DNA of 64,000 bases from Lepas anatifera (Eukaryota; Arthropoda; Thecostraca; Lepadidae): positions 930,001-994,000 of the forward strand of contig JAOTON010002101.1 in the NCBI GenBank assembly GCA_034440635.1, in the 5' to 3' direction. Below the pieces are notes generated by a model that was not told the origin of the DNA, made no database searches, and was given only the letters and a program-made list of their open reading frames with translations. The translations under genes were made by a program, and so were the position numbers. Shown here one piece after another: positions 23,936-34,100 of the stretch; the stretch's first letter is position 1; the number at the start of each line of letters is the position of its first letter.

Positions 23936-24149
23936 GTGAGTAAATACTAGAAGACACGAATGTATCTAAAAAATATCAATAAAAATGTCACCTTCAGCCC
24001 TGTTACCCCACGCCAGTTTTAAAACTACGATGCGGCAGGCTGTGGGCAGTAGCGGAACTTCGGGTAACGGAGCAGTGGTAACACTTTCAGACTTGAGAGC
24101 GATAAAAAGAGATCAAGTCCCGAGCAAAGCCATAGATATGGTAACTGAC

Positions 24150-24427
24150 CAGGGGCGTAGCCAAGGAGGAGGGGGCGGCAGGGGCATCCGCCCCCCCCTG
24201 AGAACCCGAAGGGACCCCCTGAGGACACGGTCCGCGCGAAGGCGGCTCACCCGCACTATACTCTGTGGCCAAATTTGAAATTGCATACCAGACAGGGCCC
24301 TCTTAAGCCCTCTTCAGCACTTTATTCTGTATCCAGCCTGGCCCTTTTTACTCATCAGGGCCCTTTTGGCGCTGTCGCAGGGGCCCTTTTCGGGGCGCCG
24401 CCCGGGAAACATTAGCCACGGCCCTCC
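24150..24427 (+). mobile_element. hAT-like MITE, CAGGGGCG family
   Basis: Starts CAGGGGCGTAGCCAAGG and runs through GGCCCTCTTAAGCCCTCTTC to GGGGCGCCGCCC and a degraded end AGCCACGGCCCTCC. It aligns throughout with the better copy at 49290-49571. The target duplication is no longer exact. Confidence 0.75.
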
Positions 24428-24679
24428 TAACGCTGCGCACGGGACGCAAGAGTTTCCACGCAACTGCGGTTCCATCCTTGGGCTACATCGGCATCGCCAA
24501 AGATGTTGGGCGGTGCAGTATATATGCAGGGTAGACACTGCGGCACAGTATAGCCAAAGAAACTGCTGCGATAGTGCAGCACAGTGTACCTGCAGCTCTT
24601 GCACTGCGGTACAGCGCAGCAGAAGGCACGATTGAAACCCAACATTAAAGAAGCCCAGGGCGTTGTGGTTCTCATCTAG

Positions 24680-24779
24680 GCAGGGGCGCAGCCAGGGGGC
24701 ACATGGGGCACTGCTCCCCATCGGTACCGGAGTGCCCCTTTAATTGCTAGATGGTATATCCCATTTTGGCTGCGCCACT
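24680..24779 (+). mobile_element. Short hAT-like MITE remnant
   Basis: Starts CAGGGGCGCAGCCAGGGGG and ends TTTTGGCTGCGCCACTC, giving ~17-bp imperfect inverted ends around about 65 bp of interior. Confidence 0.55.
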
Positions 24780-24964
24780 CGAAATTTAGTGTCCCACGCC
24801 GTTGAAAATATATGCAACTAGACTGCATGTGGTGATTAAAACTATTTCTGGAGAGTTAAGTACTTTTATGGTCAGCTAGGGCATTCTGGCGCGTTTCAAA
24901 GCACCTCGGAAAGAGTATGGACACCTAATCTGCGTACAGCTAATGCCTCACCTTCGCCAATAAT

Positions 24965-25393
24965 CGTACAGGTGAAGCTAGTCTGGTGCCCATTGAGCTC
25001 ACCTGGTGTCCCCTGAGCTCTTCTTGGTCCTTTGAGCTGATGACGTGCCCTCTGAGTAGATCTGGTGCCACCCCTCTGAGCAAATCATTGTGCCTCCTGA
25101 ATCTATCTAGACTTCTTTGAGTTAGTCTGATGCCCCGAGCTTGCCTGAAGCCCCATTCGCTGTTTTAGTGCCCCTTGAGCTGGTCCAGGCTCTCTGAGCT
25201 GATTATTAATACTTCGTTAGATGATCTAGTGTCCCCTGAGCTGGTCTGGTGTGCCTTGAGCCGATCTTGTGTTCTGATCTTATCTGGCCTCCCGAGCTGA
25301 TTAATCTGATGCCTCCTGAGCAGATTTGTTGCCACCTGAGCTGGACTAACGTCCCTCTGAGTCGATCTGGTGCCTCCGGAACCATCACTTTGC
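24965..25393. repeat. Degenerate minisatellite, ~24-30 bp unit (left part)
   Basis: Many imperfect repeats of a TGGTGCC-CCTGAGCTGATC-like unit. The same array continues at 26791-27115 on the other side of TTAA element C1. Confidence 0.75.
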
Positions 25394-25397
25394 TTAA

Positions 25398-26786
25398 CAC
25401 GCGCCCCGTTGGGGTCTCTGGCATGACGTGCCCCGCTGGGAGCGTTTTTAACCCCCTCCGTATCTCATTTCCCACCAAAGCTAAATAAAAATTACGGGTG
25501 GTGTTCGAAGCTCTTGACAAGACGAGGAGATTTTATGCAAAGAATTTTTATGTCAGGTCAATATTAAGGTCAGCATAGGTAAAAGAAGGTTCCATAGGCT
25601 TACAACAGAGCAGTGTACGTTTCTCTCTCTTGATCTGTACTCAGGGGAGCTAGAGAAAATATTTATGCATCATTGGATTCCTCTCATCGCAGCAAATCGA
25701 ATGATACATAATATGACCTTGCTAGGTAAAATAGTGAAAATGACCTGACCTCGAGCTAGGTCAGGGTCACAGAGTGACCTGGTATGGTCATGTTGCATAT
25801 CAATCGACTCTCTGTGACAATATAAGCACAACGGAAGCAAAATTCCGCCCCGGTAGCTCAGTTGGTAGAACGTTGGGCTCCGGCCCGCTGCTCAGAAGCA
25901 TGCAGTGGCAGTGCATGTCCAGGCTTGGGATCGGTTCCCCTGAGACGCTCCGGCGCTCAATAGTTTACCCGATGTACAGGTCGGCTGGCAGCTGACTGAT
26001 GAGAGGGTGAACTGAGCGGGGCGGCCGTCCCTGTGCTTTGTGGGACATTAAACTTTGCCTTATAAATCAACTCTTCATTGTGGGAGTTGCTTGTTCGGGT
26101 GGTGGGGTCGGGGTCTCCGTGACAAGTCCCTTGATGACTTTAGTGAGACTCCGACTACAGCAGTCAAACTGAGAACAACTTGGACAAAATTTATATAAAG
26201 ATAAAAAATGGGAGCTTTATCTTAATTCAGTGAGAAGTTATTGGCAAAACAATCACTCTATGCTCCTGAGACCTGATATGACCTTTGAGAAGTCAGATGC
26301 TCAAAAACTCAACTTTATGGTCAAGATCGTAGTAAGAATAGACGGTTTAAGTATTTTCAGCTTTATCTATCCAGTATTTACTGAAAAACGAGCCCATTCT
26401 ATTTTTCACCATAGGCTTCAAAGCCGGTGACATATAATGGAGCGACCAAAAAATTGACCCCACCTTAGGTCAACAATATCAAAATTCCGAGATAGCAGAT
26501 TTGTAGACCCTAATGACCTTATCATATTTTGGAAGTTTCAAAGTGATCGGTCTGCTAATGCTCCCTGGGCGCCGCTTCAAACTCGTGATTTTAGGTTTTG
26601 AGGTCAAGTCACTTGACCCTGAATAGCTCCTTGACCTTACATGACCTTAACTCAAAAATTTGATCCGATGTGTAAAATTGATCAGGAATAAGGGACTGTA
26701 AGTTGCGTTGTTCTGCGTCTATTCGTTTCTTAGCTATCTGGGGAAAACCAGGAGGGGGGTGAATTTCACCCCCAGTGGGGCGCGTG
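25398..26786 (+). mobile_element. TTAA-flanked element, group C, copy C1 (1389 bp with nested SINE)
   Basis: TTAA at 25394-25397 and 26787-26790. Ends are CACGCGCCCCGTTGGGG and CCCCAGTGGGGCGCGTG. The interior has AGGTCAATATTAAGGTCAGC, TGACCTGACCTCGAGC and other AGGTCA clusters and aligns with C2 at 33978-34932. A ~360-bp SINE (25847-26206) is inserted in it. Without the SINE the length is about 1.03 kb. Confidence 0.88.
25847..26206 (+). ncRNA. tRNA-derived SINE nested in TTAA element C1
   Basis: Begins GCCCCGGTAGCTCAGTTGG, a near-perfect tRNA 5' half with A box TAGCTCAGTTGG, followed by a degenerate B-box region (GGGATCGGTTCCCC). It ends in an A-rich tail near ATATAAAGATAAAAAA. The paralogous element C2 has none of this between AAGCAA and CATGGGAGC (about 34367-34372), so the insertion limits can be read. 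A related head is at 53825-54030 (-). Confidence 0.75.
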
Positions 26787-26790
26787 TTAA

Positions 26791-27115
26791 GTGCCTCCTG
26801 ACTTGATCTGGTACCCCTGAGCTGATCTGGGCCCCGATCTGATCGAGAACCACTGAGCTGATCCGTTTTCCTGTAAAGTGATATTGTGCCCTATGGGCCG
26901 AGCTGGTGCCTCCTATGCAGCACTGGAGCTCCTGATCGGATTGGGTCCCCGATCTGGTGAGGCACCCCTGGGCTAATAAAGGGCCCCTAAGCTGATTAAG
27001 TGCCCCTGGTTCGATCTGGCCCCCTGAGCTGACGTGGGCCCCTGAACTGATCTAGGGCCCAAGAGTCCTGGGGTTCCTGGGGGTACCCTGAGCTGTTTCC
27101 GCAACCTGAGCTGGC
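26791..27115. repeat. Degenerate minisatellite (right part)
   Basis: Repeats such as CCCCTGAGCTGATCTGG continue the array of 24965-25393 after the C1 insertion. Unit length is irregular. Confidence 0.7.
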
Positions 27116-27220
27116 TCTTGCAATATTGTGTTTCATTTGTAGCTTGTAATAAATTTTCGAAATTATAAACGAGTTTTTCGTTTATGACACTCTTTAGAGT
27201 ATCACACACAACCGCCAAGG

Positions 27221-27660
27221 CAGCGGCGGATCCATACTTTCATGGGGGGGGATAGAGGGCCTCAGCCTACCTCCTTAATCACGAATAGCTTCTTACTCAT
27301 AAATTATGGGGGCTGGATTCGGGATGGGGGCTTGAGCAGTGACGGATCCAAGGGGGGCCCAGGGGCCGGATCTCCATCCCCCTCCCCTAGCTCCAAATAG
27401 CATTCCGATCATATCGAGTGCGCGCTCGATATGGGTGGGATGTACGCTCTTGGCTAGCAAAGGCGCCCCTGAACAGCAAAGGCAAACCTGAGTAACTTAG
27501 GTGCTCATAGGCGCTTCAGGAAACTAAAAGATGCCCTTTGGATAGAAAATTCGTTCTTTGACAACTTTGTGCCTTTTAGTGTCCCTCAGGTTCGGCACCC
27601 CCGGTCTTGCCCCCCCCTCCCTTAACGAAATCTTAAATCCGTCCCTTGTATCCACCATTG
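27221..27660 (+). mobile_element. Nested hAT-like remnants
   Basis: An outer start CAGCGGCGGATCCATAC (27221) pairs loosely with TATCCACCATTG (27649-27660). An inner start CAGTGACGGATCCAAGGGG (27337) pairs with TTAAATCCGTCCCTTG (to 27648). No exact 8-bp duplications remain. Confidence 0.45.
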
Positions 27661-28200
27661 CACGGGGGTTTTCATTCGTTGATCTCGGAGTATGCCGGAC
27701 CATTTATTTTGTACCTATTTCGGCTGGTATCAACAAAATTGTGCATGACACCTACTAATTGCTCACAATAATTTTTGTGTGTGTGCACTTGTGTCTGTGT
27801 GTGTGTTTTTTTGTAACCGGTACCTAATCCTCGGCCTTATCCTTACTCAGCCTGGAGGCTGTGAGCGCATGCACCTGTGGCTGCAGAGACCCCTCCAGGT
27901 AGAATCCCATCCTCTTTATCCTCACCTTTCCTCATCCTTACCATCTCCTTCCATAGTTTATAATCACTTCATACTCATCACGACAACACTTTAAAAGTCA
28001 CCTCCTTAGTGTGGGAGTGTGAGTAATACATGATGATGATAAATACATTTCATGGACATTTTCAGATGTAGGATCTCTGGGATGATCTAAATTGAAACAA
28101 TTTGTGTCCAACACTGTAGTCAGCACCATATCTCTGGTTGAGAAATTCCTGCCTTTTTGCGGTTGGACGTTTTAGTGTCGAAATAAAGGTACGATCTGGA
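27661..28200. other. No recognisable feature
   Basis: Contains a short GTGTGT run near 27777-27805 and nothing else that I can support. Confidence 0.4.
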
Positions 28201-28220
28201 ATAAAACCCAATGTGTAGGT

Positions 28221-28254
28221 TGTTAAGATGTTCCCCCCCCCCCCCCCCCAAACC

Positions 28255-28291
<37 letters not shown>

Positions 28292-28297
28292 ACCCTC
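28221..28297 (+). repeat. Poly(C)-poly(A) tract flanked by an 11-bp direct repeat
   Basis: About 17 C followed by about 34 A (with a short AACCC break) lies between two copies of AATGTGTAGGT at 28210-28220 and 28298-28308. This looks like a tail-only retroposed insertion, or a homopolymer expansion between chance repeats. Confidence 0.65.
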
Positions 28298-28946
28298 AAT
28301 GTGTAGGTATTCCATTATTTTACAAATTTTATTGAATACTGTTATGCCCATTTCTTAAGCACTTGTCCGCACGAAACCTGGTGCACTGCACGCTGATATT
28401 GTCGACGCTGTACCACAGCAAAAGAGACACTGTGCTCTTCTACATACTTATGTATGTACATAATGCACATATATTGGTAATATAGACACGGTGAGACTAG
28501 TTTCGGTGGGTAGCGACAACACCACCAGATATATGTTTTTTTGCGTAAAGAGAAGATGATAGCTAGCTCAGTCAACAATCAAAATTTTTAGAAGTATCTC
28601 CTGCATCATCTCCAATATCTTATATAATTGTGACGTATTTTTCTGAATAAACTTGTTACGTTTCAAAATTTGGAGAGAGATATGGAGGTTTTGCTATGTT
28701 TTGGTGGGTAACTGAAGGTTTTTGGTACTGGGTATCTCGCAGCACTGGACCGAAACGTTGCGTTTACCCCATCCCACGCTGTTAACCGTGTTAACCTTTT
28801 ACCTCTTGCCGTGTCTTACACTGAAAACAAAAAGACACAATGTCATTGTGTCAGGTAAATGAACACACGTGCCTTGGGTGAACAACTCACGCTGGATGTG
28901 TTTTGCACCGGCAGCACGGCTATGAGGTGCTACCGGCACAAAGAGA

Positions 28947-29159
28947 CAGTGTCCGCTGATTTTGGAGGGGGCCAAACCCATGTCTGCCTCTCCTCCTGGG
29001 GGGGGGTGGGAGCGAAGATTTTGTTGCTCTACAGACCTAGTGTAAACACTTCTTTCACAAATTTATCCGGCGTTTGGAAGGGGTGGCCAAAGATAGTTTG
29101 GCCCCCCTCCAGCGCTTTTGGGGGCATGGCCGGAATCGCCCCCCTGCGTCCGCCAATGT
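28947..29159 (-). mobile_element. hAT-like MITE (GGCGGACGCAGG family)
   Basis: Reads GGAGGGGGCCAAACCCATGT, TCTACAGACCTAGTGTAAAC and ends CCCTGCGTCCGCCAATG. It is the inverse of the intact copy at 52202-52427. The 8-bp duplication is not preserved. Confidence 0.65.
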
Positions 29160-29179
29160 GTTTTCCGCCATTTTTATTG

Positions 29180-29690
29180 TCCTATGTTATATCCTATCGA
29201 GTGTGACGGCACATCCGGTGATCTGCGCTTGCTGTTGAACAGGGCTGACTCTGATATAGATGCTGAGTCGTATAGGGGTGAGCTCAGAGGGAATGCTTAT
29301 CCACGCACCAAATGTCTTCTCCAGGCTCTCCTTGCTTGGACCACCATCCCCTGACAACGCTCCCGTACCATTCGGCCCTTTCCAGCTTCTCTCTTCCTTC
29401 CTCATTTTATTATTTGTGGTAAACACTCTCAAACAAATACGGTGGCTTTACAAGTGCCATGTCCATGGATGAAGTGGTCAAGACTGTGGAAGGAGACAGT
29501 GAGACTCCTGATGGTGTCGACCTCTATAAGATTCATGGCTCTAACGATGGGCATTACGAATCCCGGCTGCAGAGTGTGACCTTCAGGTTGTTTTCGTGTT
29601 GGAAGAGGTCCCCGAACCTTGCCTGGAAATCGATATTGCGTCCGGTGGCATTCAGCACGACACACCGATATTGTAGTTTTCAACAATTCG
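29180..29690 (-). other. Possible degraded coding region
   Basis: On the minus strand three protein-like stretches occur in different frames: VVLNATGRNIDFQARFGDLF (near 29650), STPSGVSLSPSTVLTTSSMD (near 29500) and SSPLYDSASISESALFNSKR (near 29250). They are serine-rich with little stop interruption, but frameshifts or very short introns would be needed to join them. I recognise no family. It may be a fragment of a transposon protein or simply noise. Confidence 0.2.
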
Positions 29691-29699
29691 TATACAATT

Positions 29700-31080
29700 A
29701 AGCTGCCTTAGATTCATGCGGAATATCATTGTTCGTATCATAAATGTGTATAAAAGAAGTAGCACGACACAAATGTTCACTCCATAGCAAAGATTACTTG
29801 AAGACAATGGAAGAACGGCCTATGCTTTGAATGTTTGCTCTTCGGCACTCGTTTGAAACGCGTCTGATTCCCGTACACTATACATTTTCAAAATGTCCTC
29901 AATATGACCCTGTAGAAAGCACTCATAAAATGTGATGACAAAAGTTATCGATTTTCTAGAAACGGCGAGCTCGGTAACGCTATTTTGATGACTGATAGCC
30001 GATTATGGAAGACTGGAAAAACTTCATTGTCGATAACGACTTGGATAATCGTTATCGATGATCGATGACAGTTTCCAAAGCGCCTGTCACTTCAAATGGG
30101 TCATAACGAGGTTGTAGAGCTGAGATTACTTCCCAACCAGGAACAATTCAAGTAGTTTCAAAGTGCAAAACGTTATTCACAACATAGGCATAGTTGCCGT
30201 GCTCGAATACTGGTTTGAGTCTTCAGCTTGAGTAAAGTTGTTTTCAGGAGTCTAAGGTAAACGCACGGATCTGTTCCACAGTCTCAAGTGATCAATATAA
30301 ATTATTTGTTTTAATGATTTTAATAGCTTAGTTCTTCGCATATTGTCATAGCACGTTAGGACTCCAAAATATATTTTAAGGCACCATACGAGCAGCTGAA
30401 AAATTACAAAACCATGCACACGTTGGGTAACAAATTTCTAATATTTGATATCTTTTTCAGAGATATTATCAAAATAACACATTTTCTAGTCAGCACCTCC
30501 AACAACAAATATGCTTTGTCAATCAATCACCAATGCGAACAGTTCTGTGGGCTTGGTCAAGTCACCATGCATGTGGTAACACAAAACAAGTGGACATGTC
30601 AAGGCACAGTATGTCAACATCTGAAACGCTATTTGCAAATATATCCAAACTAGGCTGTGGCTATTATAAACATTACTTGAGTACGCTCAGCGTGTTTTGC
30701 AACATCGGTATTTGATACGCTAGTTCACTCACATTCCAGCCCTAACCAGCCTTATTGCTACTTAAGCCACGCATTTCGGTGTTAAGTTCTTTCAATTGTG
30801 ACCAACGTTTCAGCACATATGTCACAATATGTGACGTCACACTTTAAACAGCCACACACCATGAAGGATACTCGAGGGTAACCTATAGTCTTTTTCTTCA
30901 AAGGCACCTAAATTCTCGCCCACAAGAACCCATCTCCCACACTTACAATGATTTATCATTCCCGTGCAGTTCATGAAGATGGCACAACTTGCGTAGTTTT
31001 CTGACTTCACGCTGACATAAGCACAAGATGAAGAACACAATGACGCGACATCAGTGTAGCTCATTCGCTCTGAACAAGCA
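29700..31080. other. No recognisable feature; would include the SLC7 3' UTR on the minus strand
   Basis: The SLC7 stop codon is at 31088-31090 on the minus strand, so its 3' UTR should run leftwards from there. I saw no AATAAA on the minus strand for about 700 bp. An ATTAAA (minus strand) occurs near 30310-30325. Confidence 0.3.
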
Positions 31081-31087
31081 CACTCAG

Positions 31088-31152
31088 CTAATCGAACTTG
31101 GACGTGTCGATGAGGCTGTTAGTGAGCTTCTGGATTGAGTTGTTGACGGTTT
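31088..31152 (-). CDS. SLC7 transporter, last coding exon
   Basis: 65 bp after acceptor TTTGTTACAG (AG at 31153-31154). Two bases complete the codon left open by the previous exon; then [20 protein letters not shown] and TAG. The amphipathic QKL segment is where the family has its cytosolic C-terminal helix. Phase and position fit, though the exon is short. Confidence 0.83.
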
Positions 31153-34100
31153 CTGTAACAAACCCAGCACGCGAGTAGACATTTTGCGACAATTTAAATC
31201 ACGCAAGTAGATTCAGACAAAGCATTCATACGATTTGGATACATCAGGCCTAATGCTAAGACTGTCTGTTCACCGAGGCTAGGACTTGCTTTCCATAGCA
31301 TAATTTTCAGCTGGCTTCCATCCCCAGATAACTAGAAATCCCGTTCACAAATCACCCAAAAGGAGCAGCACAAATATTGCAATCATGTGGGAATGGGCGA
31401 AGTTATTCTGCATTGGTGTCTTTCTGAAACAGTGGCTGATAAAAATGTGAGCTGTGACACTATATTTTGGATAGTTTGATGTTATATCGAAAGCAAAGTT
31501 AAAGCACACATTAGCAAGTCCGACCTTAGAAAATGAATTTATTTTTGTGTAGGTTTTCTTTGTCAAAATAATTTACGGAGCCTATGTAACTTTCCTGAGT
31601 AACACCTCATACAGTGGAGCACCACCCTACACATGATTTTTACAATCCCAAAATTAAAACGCTCACAAAAAGACCACTTTTGCATATATTTTATCTTTTC
31701 TTTGATTGTTGCTCATCCAAATATATCTGAGTAAGACCCTGTTACCCGTGTTCATATATTTAAGCGAATGTGAAATAAGATACAAATAATCTGTGTCAAG
31801 AGTCATTTAGGTAGCTCAGGCAGTGACACATTGCGGTTTCGCGTATGAACCATTTTCAGGATCCAGCACGTGCCTGATTTAGTTCTGATATATTCGAAAA
31901 TTTTAACGCAGTTTAAAAGGTGCATAAATTGCGCCTGCAGTGCAGTGTACTTATGTGTATCTCCATCCCTCAACGGTGGGTATGGAGTTACTCCGATCGT
32001 TGTACACCGATTTTGTTATGTAAATTGTTTAAAACAAGAGAGTGAAGAGAGTGTAGGATTTACGCAGGAATACCCTACTTTGGACCGCCTGGGTTGTTGA
32101 GCATTTAAAGTTTCCTGTATGTTCATTGTTTTTAATGTTCGTTTTGAAAGCTTCCGTTGAACGCCCAATAGTCATTGAATAAAGCTGGCTACAATAATAG
32201 CCATTGACATAAAGACAATTGCATAACTTCTGAATGAGAAAAAAATTATACATGTTTTACGCCAATACTTCTCTGCTGGTAGCACTTGGAAAAGAGGCTT
32301 TTTGCGGCTTCCAGAGGTCTTTGAATTTTGAAACAAGTAAACGTTTACTCCCCGGACAGTACTGTCCCATCTCCTCCAAAAGCCACAAATTGGTCAAAGT
32401 TAGAAAGTACGTCTTTCTGTTTGTATTATGTCAGCCTGGGATTCGCAGTCACCCTGGCATCGTCATGTCTACTTCTATCATCAGCAGAAACAGAATGACG
32501 TCGAAGGGTTGCTTAACCGTTGCAGGCAATAGATAGATGCATGAGATCATACGTCCATACGCTGTGATCGCGGGAAGGCCTTGAATCGAGTTGACGGGGG
32601 TTTTTTTGTTGAGACTGACGAACACTTTTGCAAGCTGCTTGTCCCTAGAATCTGACATAGGTGCAATTCTCCCCCGTCGGCGCATCACGCAATTCCGTGC
32701 AGAAACCCACTATGGCAAGAGATATTGCAGCATGATTGGAACTGCATTCACGTTAAGCTCCGTGCAGTAAGTGAATGTTGAACTTTTCAATCAGTATATC
32801 AAACAATATTTCTTGAAAGTGATTTTTTTGCGTATAGACCCATGTTAAGTTTGTTGAGATTTTTTTAAAAGGATAGTTTCTTACGTCATAGATTTGGGTG
32901 CCTCAAATGCGTTTTCGTTCGCTTCCTCTTGCGTTGGTGTTTACGATATTTGGGAGCTTTGACCAAATAACCGTATGCAGCTCCCAGGATGGCGGTGGAA
33001 AGCCATTTATCGGCCCTACTATGCCGCACTTGGCGGCCAGCGGCCCTCGTCGCGGTGTGACTACGGAGAAGTGTAGCAGCTCAGCAGGACCCGAGATTCG
33101 AACCCGCAACCTTTACCGCAGAAGGCGAACGATATTCTCCTGAGCCACGCTGGCCACCATATGCTTTCATCGAGATATTTCAGTGGATGTTGTATGCAGG
33201 GGCGTCGCCACGGGGGGGCAGGGGGCCTGCTCCCCCACTTTTTGGCCAACAATTTCCTGATCTCAGTCAAAATGGGAGAAAACCGGACATTCTTATAACA
33301 AGCCGCTGCAAAAGGCAACGAGGAGCCCAAATTCGAACAGTATTTGGTCCTAATGTGGAAAGCTTTTTGTCAGCGTCAGTTTCAAGTTTGGCTGCCCCCC
33401 CCCACTTTTTTGCCGGTGTCGACGCTTATGATTTATGCAACTAAACCATCTCCACCACAGCTACACCGAGAGCAGTGGCGGGACAATGGGGCGGGAGCCT
33501 TAAAGCCCCCCCCGATAAATTCCTGTAGTAATCGCATAGTAAGAAGTTCTCTGTAGCTGCAGGGGTAGGGTTGAGCCTCCTAGACACCGTCCCCCCGAAA
33601 TGAAAATATGCATCCGCCACTCATCGAGAGGGAAGCTTACCCATGAGATTGTCGAGACAGGAGAGGTTGCGCCTCCAGAGGACGCAGATGAGGTAGACGG
33701 GCACGCCGGAGAGGATGATGGCGCAGGCGACGCAGACCTCCACCGGCGTCATGTAGATGGGGAACGTCACCAGGAAGAGACACACGATCAGGAAGATGAT
33801 GGGCAGCAGAATGTTCACCTGCAGATGGAGCCAAATATGTGAGAATGCTGTTAGAAAGACAGATGTGAGATTAAGCGAAAAGATGTGAGTGAAAGATGTT
33901 AGAACCATTTATAGACAATATTGCTGTTTGTGCATTTTGTGCAGTCATACAACGATGGCCATTAAGCATTTGTTTAAGCACCCTAACGCATTTGTAGGGG
34001 GCTCCATAATTCAAGACAAATTGCGGACGGCATTCGAAAGCTCTTGACGAGACAAAGAGAAATTACGGTAAGTATTTTTATTTCAGGACAATATTGAGGT

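Noticed and set aside
33600..33842. Plus-strand acidic frame over 33600-33842
   Set aside because: It is the antisense shadow of the SLC7 exon at 33641-33818.
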